From: Solirubrobacter deserti | GTDB taxonomy: Bacteria; Actinomycetota; Thermoleophilia; Solirubrobacterales; Solirubrobacteraceae | NCBI RefSeq assembly: GCF_003344625.1 | Contig: NZ_QPKJ02000002.1 | Coordinates: 372,001-436,000, forward strand | DNA length: 64,000 nucleotides | Direction of reading: 5' to 3' | Part shown: in pieces, positions 39,437-48,087 of the stretch | How the letters are laid out: each line of letters begins with the position of its first letter | Numbering within the stretch: the stretch's first letter is position 1 | Notes under the pieces: model-generated | Databases searched by the model: none | Seen by the model: the letters and a program-made list of their open reading frames with translations, nothing else | What the model was told of the DNA's origin: nothing | Program-made: the position numbers and the translations under genes

Positions 39437-40882
39437 GTGACCGGAATGCTCATCGCCGGCGAGCGCACCGAAGGTGCGGCGGGCGAAGGGATCGACGTGG
39501 TCGATCCCGCCACCGAACAGACGCTCGAGAGCGTGCCGCGCGGGACCGCGGCGGACGTGGACGCGGCCGTCCAGGCGGCGGACAAGGCCTTCGCCGAGTG
39601 GCAGAAGACGGACGCCGAGGAGCGCGCGACGCTGTTGCGCAGGGCGATCGCGCTGATCGAGCGCGACCGCAAGGACCTCACAATGTCGCTCGTGCACGAG
39701 CAGGGCAAGCCCGTGACCGAGGCCGGCGGGGAGATCCACCACCTCATCCACGGCCTCAACTACTACGCCGACCTCGCGACGAAGGTGCGCGGCTCCTACC
39801 AGCCGCTCCCGAGCGCGCTGAGCAAGGCCTACGGCATGGTGATCCGGCGCCCGATGGGCGTCGTGGCGGCGATCGTGCCCAACAACTTCCCGTTGACCCT
39901 GCTGGGCACCAAGCTCGCGCCCGCGCTGATGGCGGGCAACACGGTCGTGGTCAAGCCGGCCGCGACCACGCCGCTCACGACGCTGAAGATCGCCGATCTG
40001 CTGCTGGAGGCCGAGTTCCCGCCCGGCGTCGTGAACGTGATCACGGGCAAGGGCTCGGAGGTCGGCGACGCGCTCGTCACGCACGACAAGGTGCGGCGCG
40101 TCGCGTTCACGGGCTCGACCGCGGTCGGGCGCCACATCATGGGACTGGCGGCGCCCAAGCTCAAGCGGATGACGATGGAGCTGGGCGGCTCGGACCCGGT
40201 GATCGTCGCGCCGGACGCCAACATCAAGGCCGCCGCGCGCGGGATCGCGATCGGCCGCTTCTGGAACTGCGGCCAGATGTGCCTCGGCGGCAAGCGCATC
40301 TACGTCTTCGACGAGGTCTACGACGAGCTGCTCGAGCAGCTCACCCGCACTGTCGGTAAGTACGAGCCCGGCCTCGGGTGGGAGAAGGCCGAAAAGCCGG
40401 CGATCCGCGTCGGCCCGCTGCACACCTCCGACGGGCGCGACGAGATCATGGAGCAGCTGCAGGACGCGCTGGACACCGGTGGCGAGCTCGTGCTCGGCGG
40501 TGACAAGCCTGAGGGCTCCGGCTACTTCATCAACCCGACCATCGTCACCAACCCCGCGCTCGACTCCCGTGTGGCGAAGGAGGAGACGTTCGGTCCGCTG
40601 CTGCCGATCTGGCGGGTGAGTGACCTCGATCAGGCGATCTCGCTCGCCAACGACAGTGAGTACGGTCTCGGGGCGTCCGTGTGGACCAACGACGTGCGGA
40701 TCATCCACCGCGTGGCGAACGAGGTGGAAGCCGGCATGAAGTGGGTGAACCAGTTCCACTACGGCTATGACGAGTTGCCGTTCGGCGGTGTCAAACAGTC
40801 GGGGTACGGCAAGGAGCACGGCGTCGAGGGGTTGGACTATTACCTCGAGGACATCTCGGTTGTGGTGGGAGGGCTCGAATAG
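39437..40882 (+). CDS. Aldehyde dehydrogenase
   Basis: A 481-residue NAD(P)-dependent aldehyde dehydrogenase. The catalytic Cys282 lies in FWNCGQMCLGGKR, the general base Glu248 in MTMELGGSDP, and the cofactor segment FTGSTAVGRHIM and VPNNFPLTLLGTKLAPALMA are standard. The GQxCxxxxR version is typical of vanillin/succinate semialdehyde-type enzymes. GGGAGG lies ahead of GTG 39437. It is 19 bases after the SDR gene; the enoyl-CoA hydratase starts directly after its stop. Confidence 0.93.
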   Translation: MTGMLIAGERTEGAAGEGIDVVDPATEQTLESVPRGTAADVDAAVQAADKAFAEWQKTDAEERATLLRRAIALIERDRKDLTMSLVHEQGKPVTEAGGEIHHLIHGLNYYADLATKVRGSYQPLPSALSKAYGMVIRRPMGVVAAIVPNNFPLTLLGTKLAPALMAGNTVVVKPAATTPLTTLKIADLLLEAEFPPGVVNVITGKGSEVGDALVTHDKVRRVAFTGSTAVGRHIMGLAAPKLKRMTMELGGSDPVIVAPDANIKAAARGIAIGRFWNCGQMCLGGKRIYVFDEVYDELLEQLTRTVGKYEPGLGWEKAEKPAIRVGPLHTSDGRDEIMEQLQDALDTGGELVLGGDKPEGSGYFINPTIVTNPALDSRVAKEETFGPLLPIWRVSDLDQAISLANDSEYGLGASVWTNDVRIIHRVANEVEAGMKWVNQFHYGYDELPFGGVKQSGYGKEHGVEGLDYYLEDISVVVGGLE

Positions 40883-41653
40883 ATGGCCGTGTCATTCGAG
40901 GCCGACGGCGCGGTCGGTTACATCACGCTGGACAAGCCGCCCGCGAACTCCTACGACAAGGCGTACATGGAGGAGTTCCAAGGTGCGGTGCAGTCGGCGG
41001 CGGACGACTCCGCCAAGGTGATCATCGTTCGGAGCGCGTCCAAGAAGTTCTTCTCCGCCGGTGCGGACATCAAGGCGTTCGCGGCCAACAGCACCGACGA
41101 CAACATGGCGATGATCGAGCGCGGCCACGAGGTGCTCGCTTCGATCGCGCGGATCCCCAAGGTGTTCATCGCCCAGGTGGAAGGGCACGCACTCGGGGGC
41201 GGGCTGGAGATCGCGCTCGCGTGCGATCTGCGGTTCGGCGCGCGCGGCACGTACAAATTGGGCTTGCCGGAGGTCACGCTCGGCTTGCTGCCGGGCAACG
41301 GCGGCACGCAGCGGCTGCCGCGGATCATCGGCGTGCCCAAGGCGCTGGACCTGATGGTCACCGGGCGGCCGATCTCTCCGGGCGAGGCGCACGGCCTCGG
41401 CATCCTCAACCGGCTGTTCGCGGCCGAGGAGACCGCGGAGCAGACGCGCGCGTACGCAGAAGCGCTGGCCGGCGGCGCCACGGCCGCGATCGGGGAGATC
41501 AAGCTCACCACCTACGCGGGGGTGGAGAAGCCGATCGCGGATGCCCTGGCGCGTGAGCGTGACGGCATCCGGCGGCTGTTCGACACGGCCGACTCGGCCG
41601 AGGGGTTCGCAGCCTTCGCCGAGAAGCGCAAGCCGGAGTTCACTGGTGGCTGA
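40883..41653 (+). CDS. Enoyl-CoA hydratase/isomerase
   Basis: A 256-residue crotonase-fold protein. Oxyanion-hole segments are KKFFSAGADIKAFA and EGHALGGGLEIALACDLR, and both hydratase-type acidic residues are present (GLEIALA and LPEVTLGLLPGNGG). It likely hydrates an enoyl-CoA made from the ligase product. The start ATG directly follows the aldehyde dehydrogenase stop; its own 3' end overlaps the reductase gene by eight bases. Confidence 0.92.
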   Translation: MAVSFEADGAVGYITLDKPPANSYDKAYMEEFQGAVQSAADDSAKVIIVRSASKKFFSAGADIKAFAANSTDDNMAMIERGHEVLASIARIPKVFIAQVEGHALGGGLEIALACDLRFGARGTYKLGLPEVTLGLLPGNGGTQRLPRIIGVPKALDLMVTGRPISPGEAHGLGILNRLFAAEETAEQTRAYAEALAGGATAAIGEIKLTTYAGVEKPIADALARERDGIRRLFDTADSAEGFAAFAEKRKPEFTGG

Positions 41654-42848
41654 GCGCGAGATCGAGTTCCTGATCGTGGGCGGCGGCGACGCTGGGTTCT
41701 CGGCCGCGCGCACGCTCCGCGAGGAGGGGGCGGACGGCTCGGTGCTGGTGGTGTCGCGCGACCCTGACCCGCCGTACGACCGCACGGCGGTGTCAAAGGG
41801 ATATCTGGGCGGTGAGAAGCCGCGCTCCGAGGTGCTGCTCGGTGGTGAGAACTGGTTCACCGAGAACAACGTCGAGCTGCTCACCCGAACCAGCGCGATG
41901 AAGCTTGACACCGAAGCTCACAGTGTGACGCTGTCCAACAAGGACGTCATCCGCTACGGCAAGCTCCTGCTCGCCACCGGCGCGAACGTTCGCCGTCTGC
42001 GGATCGAGGGCGCTGACCTCAACGGTATCCACTACCTGCGCGCGCTCGGCAACGCCGATGCCATCCGTGACGATGCCAAGGGCGAAGTCGTGCTGGTGGG
42101 CGGCTCCTACATCGCCACCGAGGTGGCGGCCACACTGACCTCGATGGGCCGCAAGTGCTCGCTCGTCATGCTCGAGAACGTGACGCTGGAGCGCACCTTC
42201 GGCAAGACCGCCGGCGCGTTCTTCCAGAAGGCCCTCACCGAGCACGGCGTTGATGTGTACCCCGGCGAGGAGGTGGAGCGCTTCGAAGGTCAAGGGCGAG
42301 TCTCCGCGGTCGTCACCAGGTCCGGCAAGCGCATCTCCGCCGACGCGGTGATCGTCGGCGTCGGTGTCACACCAGACGTGTCACTGGCCAAGAAGGCCGG
42401 GCTCGAGCTCGGCGAGGCCGGCGGCGTGTTGACCGACGCGAAGCTGGCCACCAGCGCGGTGGACGTGTTCGCCGCCGGTGACATCGCCGAGTACGACTCC
42501 GTCGTGCACGGGCGGCGGGTGCGAATCGAGCACTGGGACGTGGCGGAGAACCAGGGCAAGACCGCCGCGCGCTCGATGCTCGGTCACACCGACCCGCACG
42601 ACGTCGTCCCGTACTTCTTCTCCGACCTCAGCGACTGGACATGGTTCGAGTACGTCGGGCCGGCCTACACCTGGACCGAGGAAGTCGTGCGCGGGTCGGT
42701 CGACGAGGGCCAGTTCACCGTCTGGTACCTGGACGGCGACCGGCTCGCGGGCGCGCTCAGTGTCGATCGCAGCGACGACCTGGACCGCGCGCGGGAGCTG
42801 ATCAAGTCCCGCGAGCCCGTCGATCGTGAGGAACTCGGTCAGACATAA
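41646..42848 (+). CDS. FAD-dependent ferredoxin reductase-like protein
   Basis: A 400-residue pyridine-nucleotide disulfide-type oxidoreductase of the ferredoxin-NAD reductase/AIF group. FAD motif FLIVGGGDAGFSAARTL, NAD motif VVLVGGSYIATEVAATL and the second FAD motif VFAAGDIAEYDS are all present, followed by a C-terminal reductase domain (residues 315-400). Such enzymes feed electrons to oxygenases or P450s through a ferredoxin, but neither is encoded in this operon; the Rieske gene at 2379 or the diiron protein at 45151 are possible partners. GTG 41646 is used. Confidence 0.88.
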   Translation: MAEREIEFLIVGGGDAGFSAARTLREEGADGSVLVVSRDPDPPYDRTAVSKGYLGGEKPRSEVLLGGENWFTENNVELLTRTSAMKLDTEAHSVTLSNKDVIRYGKLLLATGANVRRLRIEGADLNGIHYLRALGNADAIRDDAKGEVVLVGGSYIATEVAATLTSMGRKCSLVMLENVTLERTFGKTAGAFFQKALTEHGVDVYPGEEVERFEGQGRVSAVVTRSGKRISADAVIVGVGVTPDVSLAKKAGLELGEAGGVLTDAKLATSAVDVFAAGDIAEYDSVVHGRRVRIEHWDVAENQGKTAARSMLGHTDPHDVVPYFFSDLSDWTWFEYVGPAYTWTEEVVRGSVDEGQFTVWYLDGDRLAGALSVDRSDDLDRARELIKSREPVDREELGQT

Positions 42849-42890
42849 GTCGCAGTTGTACCGGACGCCGCGCGGGTAGAGGCTCGCCCA

Positions 42891-43313
42891 GTGGAGGACT
42901 TCGTCGTAGACATCACGCGCGGCAACCCCAGCTCGGTGAAGACGATCTTGGCGTCGGTCGTGCTGGCCCTTGCCGTGTACCAGTTGCTGCTGGCCGCCAT
43001 CGGCTATCGCAAGCTCCCGGTAGGCAAGCCCGAGCCCGCCTTCTTCACCCATCGGGCATCGGGTGACATGCTCGCCGTGCTGATCGTCGTCGTCGCCCTC
43101 ATGTGCCTGTCGGTGTTCGGCTTCGACGGTGACTACATGCTGCACATGGTGGCCGCGATCGGCGCGCTCCTGGTGCTCGCGGTGAAAATCGCGGTCGTCC
43201 GCTCCGGCAGGGGCGGACGGTTCCTGCCCTACCTCGGCACCCTGCTGTTCCTGCTGCTCGCGATCACCTGGTTCACCGTCGCGCCGGAGTTCCTGGCGGG
43301 AGAGGACGACTGA
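42891..43313 (+). CDS. Four-helix membrane protein (DUF6529-like)
   Basis: A 140-residue integral membrane protein with four hydrophobic segments near residues 19-38, 60-80, 83-102 and 112-132. The beginning RGNPSSVKTILASVVLALAV and the HRASGDMLAVLIVVVALMC segment with paired conserved His/Asp resemble the DUF6529 family, which may bind heme like other four-helix cytochrome-type proteins; this is tentative. GTG 42891 follows a 42-base gap after the reductase gene. It is followed by another membrane-anchored protein after two bases. Confidence 0.65.
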   Translation: MEDFVVDITRGNPSSVKTILASVVLALAVYQLLLAAIGYRKLPVGKPEPAFFTHRASGDMLAVLIVVVALMCLSVFGFDGDYMLHMVAAIGALLVLAVKIAVVRSGRGGRFLPYLGTLLFLLLAITWFTVAPEFLAGEDD

Positions 43314-43315
43314 TC

Positions 43316-43504
43316 ATGCAACTCATCGGCTCGCTCGTCGCCGCCCTCGCGATCATCGCGGTCACCATCGCGGTGGTCACCTCACAACTCGGCCCGTACA
43401 AGGAGGACACCGAAGCGCGCGAGCAGCGACAGGAGCAACAGGAGGAACGCCTGGAGCAGCAGGAGGAACAGCGCGAAGAGGCCGAGGACGGGCGCGAGGA
43501 CTAG
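43316..43504 (+). CDS. Membrane-anchored Glu/Gln-rich coiled-coil peptide
   Basis: A 62-residue protein: one N-terminal transmembrane helix (LIGSLVAALAIIAVTIAVVT) and then about 35 residues of Glu, Gln and Arg (REQRQEQQEERLEQQEEQRE) predicted to be a charged coiled coil. It is probably co-transcribed with, and may be a partner of, the four-helix membrane protein. The function is unknown. Confidence 0.65.
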   Translation: MQLIGSLVAALAIIAVTIAVVTSQLGPYKEDTEAREQRQEQQEERLEQQEEQREEAEDGRED

Positions 43505-43532
43505 CGAACGGCGGCGGTTCTCGACGAACTGG

Positions 43533-43829
43533 CTACGCCACGCGCGGCTTGCCCGCTCGAGCGATCACGGCGGCGATGACAAGGCACATCACATTGGCGG
43601 CAAGGCCGTAGTGACCGAGCACGGCGATGGCAGCGAGCAGCTCGTCTGAGCGAACAACGAGAAGCGGGACGAACAGCGCCAGCGTGAGGAGCGCGATGCC
43701 CAGACCCGCGAACCCTCCCGCCGCGAGCTGCGCGCCACGGCGAGCATCATGGATTCGACCGATGATCGGGAGCACGCACGTAGCGCCGAGCGCGAGCATG
43801 ACGACTGCGAGCACCAGACCGGCGGTCAT
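43533..43829 (-). CDS. Small three-helix membrane protein
   Basis: A 98-residue protein with three hydrophobic helices: residues 4-23 (GLVLAVVMLALGATCVLPII), 38-60 and 66-90. Nothing in it identifies a family. It is encoded convergently with the preceding pair and 28 bases from them. Confidence 0.6.
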   Translation of the reverse strand: MTAGLVLAVVMLALGATCVLPIIGRIHDARRGAQLAAGGFAGLGIALLTLALFVPLLVVRSDELLAAIAVLGHYGLAANVMCLVIAAVIARAGKPRVA

Positions 43830-43889
43830 GGACCGAAGATCGCGCCGATCGACGGTTCCGATGGCGCGAATCGACCTGGTGCGACCGAT

Positions 43890-44414
43890 TCAGGCAGAGG
43901 ACGCGCCGGCCAGGTAGCGCAGGCGCTTGGACTGGTACTCACGCGCGGCGGTCTCGACCCAGCGCTGCGACTCGCCCGCGATCTCCTTCTTCACGCGCGC
44001 GGGGATGCCCGCGGCCAGGACGCCCGGCGGGATCTCGACGCCCTCGCCGACCACCGCGCCCGCGGCGACGAGCGACCCCGAGCCGACCCGGGCGCGCTGC
44101 AGGACGATCGCGCCCATCCCGATCAGGCACCCATCCGCGATCTGGCAGCCCTCGAGCATCGCCATGTGGCCGACGGTCACGTTCGCACCGACGACCGTGG
44201 GGAGGTCCGCCGCGCAATGGATGACGCAGTTGTCCTGGACGTTGGAGCCCTCGCCGATGACGATCGCGCTGTTGTCGCCGCGCAGGACGGCGCCGAACCA
44301 GATCGACGCGCCCGCGGCCACCGTGACGTCGCCGATCAGCACCGCGGTAGGGGCGATGTACGCGTCGTCCGCGATCTGCGGGGCCTTGCCGTCTAGCTCG
44401 ATGATCGTCGCCAT
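43890..44414 (-). CDS. Gamma-carbonic anhydrase/PaaY-like hexapeptide protein
   Basis: A 174-residue left-handed beta-helix protein built of hexapeptide repeats (AIVIGEGSNVQDNCVIHC; VVGANVTVGHMAMLEG). Zinc His candidates are in VIHCAAD and VGHMAM, but the third His of the usual HGC triad is Glu (LEGC). The same family includes PaaY, a thioesterase-like helper of phenylacetate breakdown. ATG 44414 lies inside the end of the enoyl-CoA hydratase gene, so the two form an operon, and the context favours a CoA-linked role over CO2 hydration. Confidence 0.83.
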   Translation of the reverse strand: MATIIELDGKAPQIADDAYIAPTAVLIGDVTVAAGASIWFGAVLRGDNSAIVIGEGSNVQDNCVIHCAADLPTVVGANVTVGHMAMLEGCQIADGCLIGMGAIVLQRARVGSGSLVAAGAVVGEGVEIPPGVLAAGIPARVKKEIAGESQRWVETAAREYQSKRLRYLAGASSA

Positions 44415-45142
44415 ACCGCCTCCTTGTGCTCCGGCGTGCCGATGAGCGCGCTCTGGGCGAGCCCTTCGGCGGCCATTCCGCTCTCCAAGTCCACACTGGC
44501 GGCCAGCCACAGCAGCCGCTTCGCCGCCGCGTAGGCCTGCGGCGAGCGCTCCAGCATCCCCTCGAGGCGCGAACGCGCCGCGGCCACCACGTCGTCCTCC
44601 ACCGCGGTGACCATCCCCAGCCGCAGCGCCTCGGTCGCCCTCACCTCCTCGCCGCCGAGGATCACGTCCTTCGCGCGCGCCAGCCCGATCAGCTTCACCA
44701 GCCGCGTGATGCCACCGTGCGACGGGATGATCCCGAGGCGACCCTCGCGATAGACGAAGCGCGCGTCCGGCGCCATCAGCCGCACGTCGCACACGAGAGC
44801 GAGTTGCGTGCCGGCGCCGGTCGCGACGCCGTTGATCGCCGCTACCGTCGGCTTCTCGAGCCGCTCGACCGAAGTGATCAGCTGCGTGAGCCGGTGGGAG
44901 TCGTGGCGGAACTCGCGCGGGTCCCAGTCGCGCTCGAAGCGGCTCAGGTCCCCGCCGGCGCTGAAGGCCTTGCCCTCGCCGGTCAGGATCACGGCCCGCA
45001 CGGCGCCGTCCGTGGCGGCACGCTCGAACGCGTCCCGCAGCGCGCCGGCCATCGCGTCGTCGATGGCGTTGCGCCGGTCCGGCCGGTTGAGGGCGACCAG
45101 CAGCACGCCGTCGTCGCCGAGCGTCGTCGTCACGAGGTCCAC
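44393..45142 (-). CDS. Enoyl-CoA hydratase/isomerase (second copy)
   Basis: A 249-residue crotonase-fold protein. Oxyanion-hole segments are GKAFSAGGDLSRFE and INGVATGAGTQLALVCDVRL; the later REGRLGIIPSHGGITRLV has Glu at one acidic position but Gly at the other, so isomerase or another crotonase chemistry is possible. It is the first gene of a leftward pair with the hexapeptide protein and is divergent from the diiron protein gene, with eight bases between start codons. Confidence 0.88.
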   Translation of the reverse strand: MDLVTTTLGDDGVLLVALNRPDRRNAIDDAMAGALRDAFERAATDGAVRAVILTGEGKAFSAGGDLSRFERDWDPREFRHDSHRLTQLITSVERLEKPTVAAINGVATGAGTQLALVCDVRLMAPDARFVYREGRLGIIPSHGGITRLVKLIGLARAKDVILGGEEVRATEALRLGMVTAVEDDVVAAARSRLEGMLERSPQAYAAAKRLLWLAASVDLESGMAAEGLAQSALIGTPEHKEAVWRRSSS

Positions 45143-45150
45143 AGAGCCCG

Positions 45151-45828
45151 ATGGTACGGTCAGACGCCGTGATCGCGGGGTACCAGCACTTCCTGCGCCT
45201 CGCGGACCGCATCCAGTGGGACGACGAGGCCATCGACCTGACCACGGACGCGCGCAACTGGCCGTCGGTTGCCGACGCGCGGATCAAGGAGCTCGTCGCG
45301 GGCTTCATCGTGGGCGAGGCGGGCGTGGCCGAGCACCTGCACGCGTTCTTCGACGGCGACGCAGCCGCGACGTTCGAGGCCCAGCGCCGCGACGAGGAGC
45401 GCCACGCGCGCTTCTTCGCCCGCTACGCGCGTGCCGTCGGGCTCGACGACCCGCGCGCGCACGTGTCCGCTGAGTTCATCGACATCTTCGAGCGGCGGCT
45501 GCCCGAGGCGGCCGCGGAAGCGGGTGTCGAGGCGGTCGGGCTCTACCACATGGTTCTCGAGGGGGTCGTGTTCACCGCCGGCCAGTACGCGCTGCTGGAG
45601 CTGGTCGACGACCGTCTTCCCGGCCTCAAGACCGGGATGGAGCTCGTCCTGCGCGACGAGAAGTGGCACATCGGCTTCGGCACGCGCTGCCTCAACGACG
45701 CACGGCTGACCGAAGCCGAGATCGACGCGATCCTCGATGAGGGCGAACGCGCCGCCGCCCTGTGGGCGCCCGAGCAGGCGGAGCGGGTCCTGCGCACACT
45801 GCGCCGGCGGATGGCCGCGGTCCGGTGA
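45151..45828 (+). CDS. Ferritin-like diiron protein (ribonucleotide reductase small subunit-like)
   Basis: A 225-residue helical protein with a diiron pattern: Glu in GEAGVAEHLHAFF, EERHARFFARYA (E-x-x-H), a Glu in VLEGVVFTAGQYA and RDEKWHIGFGTR (E-x-x-H). That is the ligand set of the R2/ferritin superfamily. It is shorter than true ribonucleotide reductase R2 and lacks a partner R1 gene, so an oxidase or hydroxylase role is likelier. ATG 45151 or GTG 45169 could start it. Its stop overlaps the hydrolase start (GTGA). Confidence 0.8.
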   Translation: MVRSDAVIAGYQHFLRLADRIQWDDEAIDLTTDARNWPSVADARIKELVAGFIVGEAGVAEHLHAFFDGDAAATFEAQRRDEERHARFFARYARAVGLDDPRAHVSAEFIDIFERRLPEAAAEAGVEAVGLYHMVLEGVVFTAGQYALLELVDDRLPGLKTGMELVLRDEKWHIGFGTRCLNDARLTEAEIDAILDEGERAAALWAPEQAERVLRTLRRRMAAVR

Positions 45829-46529
45829 AGCTGGAGACGAAGGAGCTCGCCGGCACGGAGCCGGCGCTCGTCTTCCTGCACGAGGGCCTCGGCTCGGTCG
45901 AGCTGTGGCGGGACTTCCCCGACCGGGTGCACGCCGCGACCGGCCGGCGGGTGTTCCTGTACTCGCGCGCGGGCCACGGCTGGTCGGACGTCCCGGACGC
46001 GCCCCGCACGCCGCGGTTCATGCACGAGGAGGCGCTCGACGTCCTCCCGGCGCTGCTGCGCGAGCACGGCATCGAGCGTCCGGTCCTGATCGGGCACAGC
46101 GACGGTGGATCGATCGCGCTCATCCACGCGTCCGAGCACCCGGCGGCCAAGCTCGTCCTGCTCGCGCCGCACGTCTTCGTCGAGGACGTGTCGGTCGCCG
46201 CGATCGCCGAAGCGCGCGGTGCCTTCCCGGCGCTCCGGGAGCGGATGGACCGCTATCACCGGGACGCCGAGCGCACGTTCCGGCTGTGGAACGACATCTG
46301 GCTCGCGCCGGAGTTCCGGGACTGGAACATCGAGGACGTGCTGCCCGCGATCAGCGCGCCGACGCTCCTGATCCAGGGCCAGCGCGACCAGTACGGCACG
46401 CTCGCGCAGCTCGACGCCATCGAGGCCGGGTTGGGCGGCGCGACGACGCGGTGGGTGCTCGACTGCCGCCACGCGCCGCATCTCGAAGCGCCCGAGCCGA
46501 CCCTCCACGCCATCACGGAGTTCCTGTGA
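45825..46529 (+). CDS. Alpha/beta-hydrolase
   Basis: A 234-residue alpha/beta-hydrolase. The nucleophile elbow GHSDGGSIAL places Ser92; the oxyanion region is LVFLHEGLGSVELW, an Asp follows the QGQRDQYGT strand and His is in DCRHAPHLEAP. It resembles esterases or C-C bond hydrolases acting on ring-cleavage products. It is coupled to the diiron protein upstream and to the hotdog protein downstream by GTGA overlaps, so all three likely serve one pathway. Confidence 0.9.
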   Translation: MKLETKELAGTEPALVFLHEGLGSVELWRDFPDRVHAATGRRVFLYSRAGHGWSDVPDAPRTPRFMHEEALDVLPALLREHGIERPVLIGHSDGGSIALIHASEHPAAKLVLLAPHVFVEDVSVAAIAEARGAFPALRERMDRYHRDAERTFRLWNDIWLAPEFRDWNIEDVLPAISAPTLLIQGQRDQYGTLAQLDAIEAGLGGATTRWVLDCRHAPHLEAPEPTLHAITEFL

Positions 46530-46924
46530 GCCTCGAAGAGCACTTCGTCGTCCCGTTCGAACGCAGCTTCGACGCGCACTACGGCCTCGAGTACCTCGAA
46601 CCCGCCCGCGGGCGGATCGAGGTCACGCCGAAGCTGCTGGGGGCCGACGGCACCGTCTCCAGCGGCGTCTACGCGTCCATCGCGGAGTCGCTGGCGTCGA
46701 CCGGGACGGCGGTCGAGGTGGTCCCGCAGGGCCTCGTTCCGTTCGGCCTGAACAATTCGACCCAGGTCGTGGGGCAGGTGCGTGACGGCACGCTCGAGGG
46801 CGTCGCCCGCTGTCGCGCGCGCGGCGAACGCGAGTGGCTGTGGGACGTCGAGATCGGACCGCCGGGCGGCGCGCCGAGTGCAATTGCGACCGTCTCGATC
46901 GCCGTGCGCCAACAACGGGTTTAG
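46526..46924 (+). CDS. Hotdog-fold thioesterase (PaaI-like)
   Basis: A 132-residue hotdog-fold protein. RIEVTPKLLGADGTVSSGVY followed by ASIAESLASTGTA corresponds to the central helix and its flanks in PaaI-type thioesterases, and FGLNNSTQVVGQVRDGTLEG to the following strands; the usual HGG before the helix is replaced by SSG, so catalytic details may differ. The role would be to hydrolyse a stalled acyl-CoA. GTG 46526 overlaps the hydrolase stop. Confidence 0.83.
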   Translation: MSLEEHFVVPFERSFDAHYGLEYLEPARGRIEVTPKLLGADGTVSSGVYASIAESLASTGTAVEVVPQGLVPFGLNNSTQVVGQVRDGTLEGVARCRARGEREWLWDVEIGPPGGAPSAIATVSIAVRQQRV

Positions 46925-46952
46925 TCACCTCTACAACGGGTAGCGGCGGCAC

Positions 46953-47348
46953 GTGCCCCATGCCGCGTGGTCCTTCGCTGCCGCGCGTGAAACTCCGATG
47001 CAGGCCCGGCGCACAGTCGTCGACTGGGCGCAGACGCACGTGGAGGATCGCGCGATCCTGAGCGATATCGCGTTGGCGATCACGGAGGCCGCGACGAACG
47101 CCGTCCTGCACGCCTACAACGACCACGGCGGGACCGGCACCGTGCGGGTTCAGGCCGAGCTCGGCGGCGACCACGTCTGCTTCACCGTCCGCGACGAGGG
47201 CAGCGGCCTGCGGCCGCGCGTGGACTCACCTGGCCTCGGGCTGGGGCTCAGCCTGATCGCCCAGGTCGCGGACTCGGCGGACATCCGCACGCCCGAGGAC
47301 GGCGGCACCGAGGTCGTCATGCGCTTCAACGTCTCGCGCGCCGCCTAA
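46953..47348 (+). CDS. RsbW-like ATP-binding (anti-sigma/GHKL) protein
   Basis: A 131-residue GHKL-type ATPase of the serine-kinase anti-sigma group. The N-box is ITEAATNAVLHAY, the G1 box VRDEGSGL and the G2 box SPGLGLGLSLIAQVAD, all intact. Such proteins phosphorylate an anti-sigma antagonist or bind a sigma factor. No partner gene is adjacent. GTG 46953 starts in front of a typical SFAAARETPMQARRTVVDWA beginning. The gene lies 28 bases after the thioesterase gene. Confidence 0.88.
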   Translation: MPHAAWSFAAARETPMQARRTVVDWAQTHVEDRAILSDIALAITEAATNAVLHAYNDHGGTGTVRVQAELGGDHVCFTVRDEGSGLRPRVDSPGLGLGLSLIAQVADSADIRTPEDGGTEVVMRFNVSRAA

Positions 47349-47358
47349 CCTCACACCG

Positions 47359-48087
47359 ATGAGATTGCTCCGCACCGGGGAGGCCGGCTCGGCCGCCCTC
47401 GAGCTGGCGATCTCTCACGCGCTGCTCACGCGCGTCTCCAAAGGGGAGTTGCCAAGCACGCTGCGCGTGTACCGGCCGCGCGCCGCCGTGGCCTTCGGCA
47501 AGCTCGACCGGCTGAGCCCGGGCTACGACGCAGCCGTACGCGCCGCACGCACCCACGGGTACGAGCCGGTGCTGCGGCTCCCGGGCGGACACGCGGCCGC
47601 CTACAACGCGCAGTCGATCGGCATCGACGTGGTGTGGGCGCTCGCCGACTCCGCCACCGGCACGCACGATCGCTTCGCGCGCGAGGGAGAGCGGCTGGCG
47701 GGCGCGCTGCGGACGCTGGGCGTCGACGCGCGGGTGGGGGAGGTGCCGCGCGAGTACTGCCCGGGCGACTACAGCGTCAACGCGCGGGGGCGGGTGAAGC
47801 TGATCGGCACCGCACAGCGGCTGGTGCGCGGTGCGGCGCTGCTCGGCGCCTCGGTCGTGGTCAGCGGCGGACCGGAGATCCGCGCGGTGCTGCGCGACGT
47901 GCTCGGGGCGCTCGCGTTCGAGTGGGACGAGGCCACGGCGGGCGCGCTCGACGAGGAGGTCCCGGATGTGACGCTCGACGCCGTCGAGGCCGCGATCATC
48001 GCCTCATACGGCGACCTCGAGCCGGCGGACCTGGACAGCGACACACTGACCCTGGCCCACCGACTCAAGCCGGAGCGCGAAATGTAA
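47359..48087 (+). CDS. Lipoate-protein ligase A-like protein
   Basis: A 242-residue protein of the biotin/lipoyl transferase fold. RLPGGHAAAYNAQSIGIDVV matches the RRxGGGxVxHD lipoate-binding loop in degraded form, and VKLIGTAQRLV carries the catalytic-type lysine (Lys147). It may attach lipoate or octanoate to carrier proteins, or be one of the variant family members with another acyl substrate. The 3' end meets a palindrome that spans both convergent stop codons. Confidence 0.83.
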   Translation: MRLLRTGEAGSAALELAISHALLTRVSKGELPSTLRVYRPRAAVAFGKLDRLSPGYDAAVRAARTHGYEPVLRLPGGHAAAYNAQSIGIDVVWALADSATGTHDRFAREGERLAGALRTLGVDARVGEVPREYCPGDYSVNARGRVKLIGTAQRLVRGAALLGASVVVSGGPEIRAVLRDVLGALAFEWDEATAGALDEEVPDVTLDAVEAAIIASYGDLEPADLDSDTLTLAHRLKPEREM

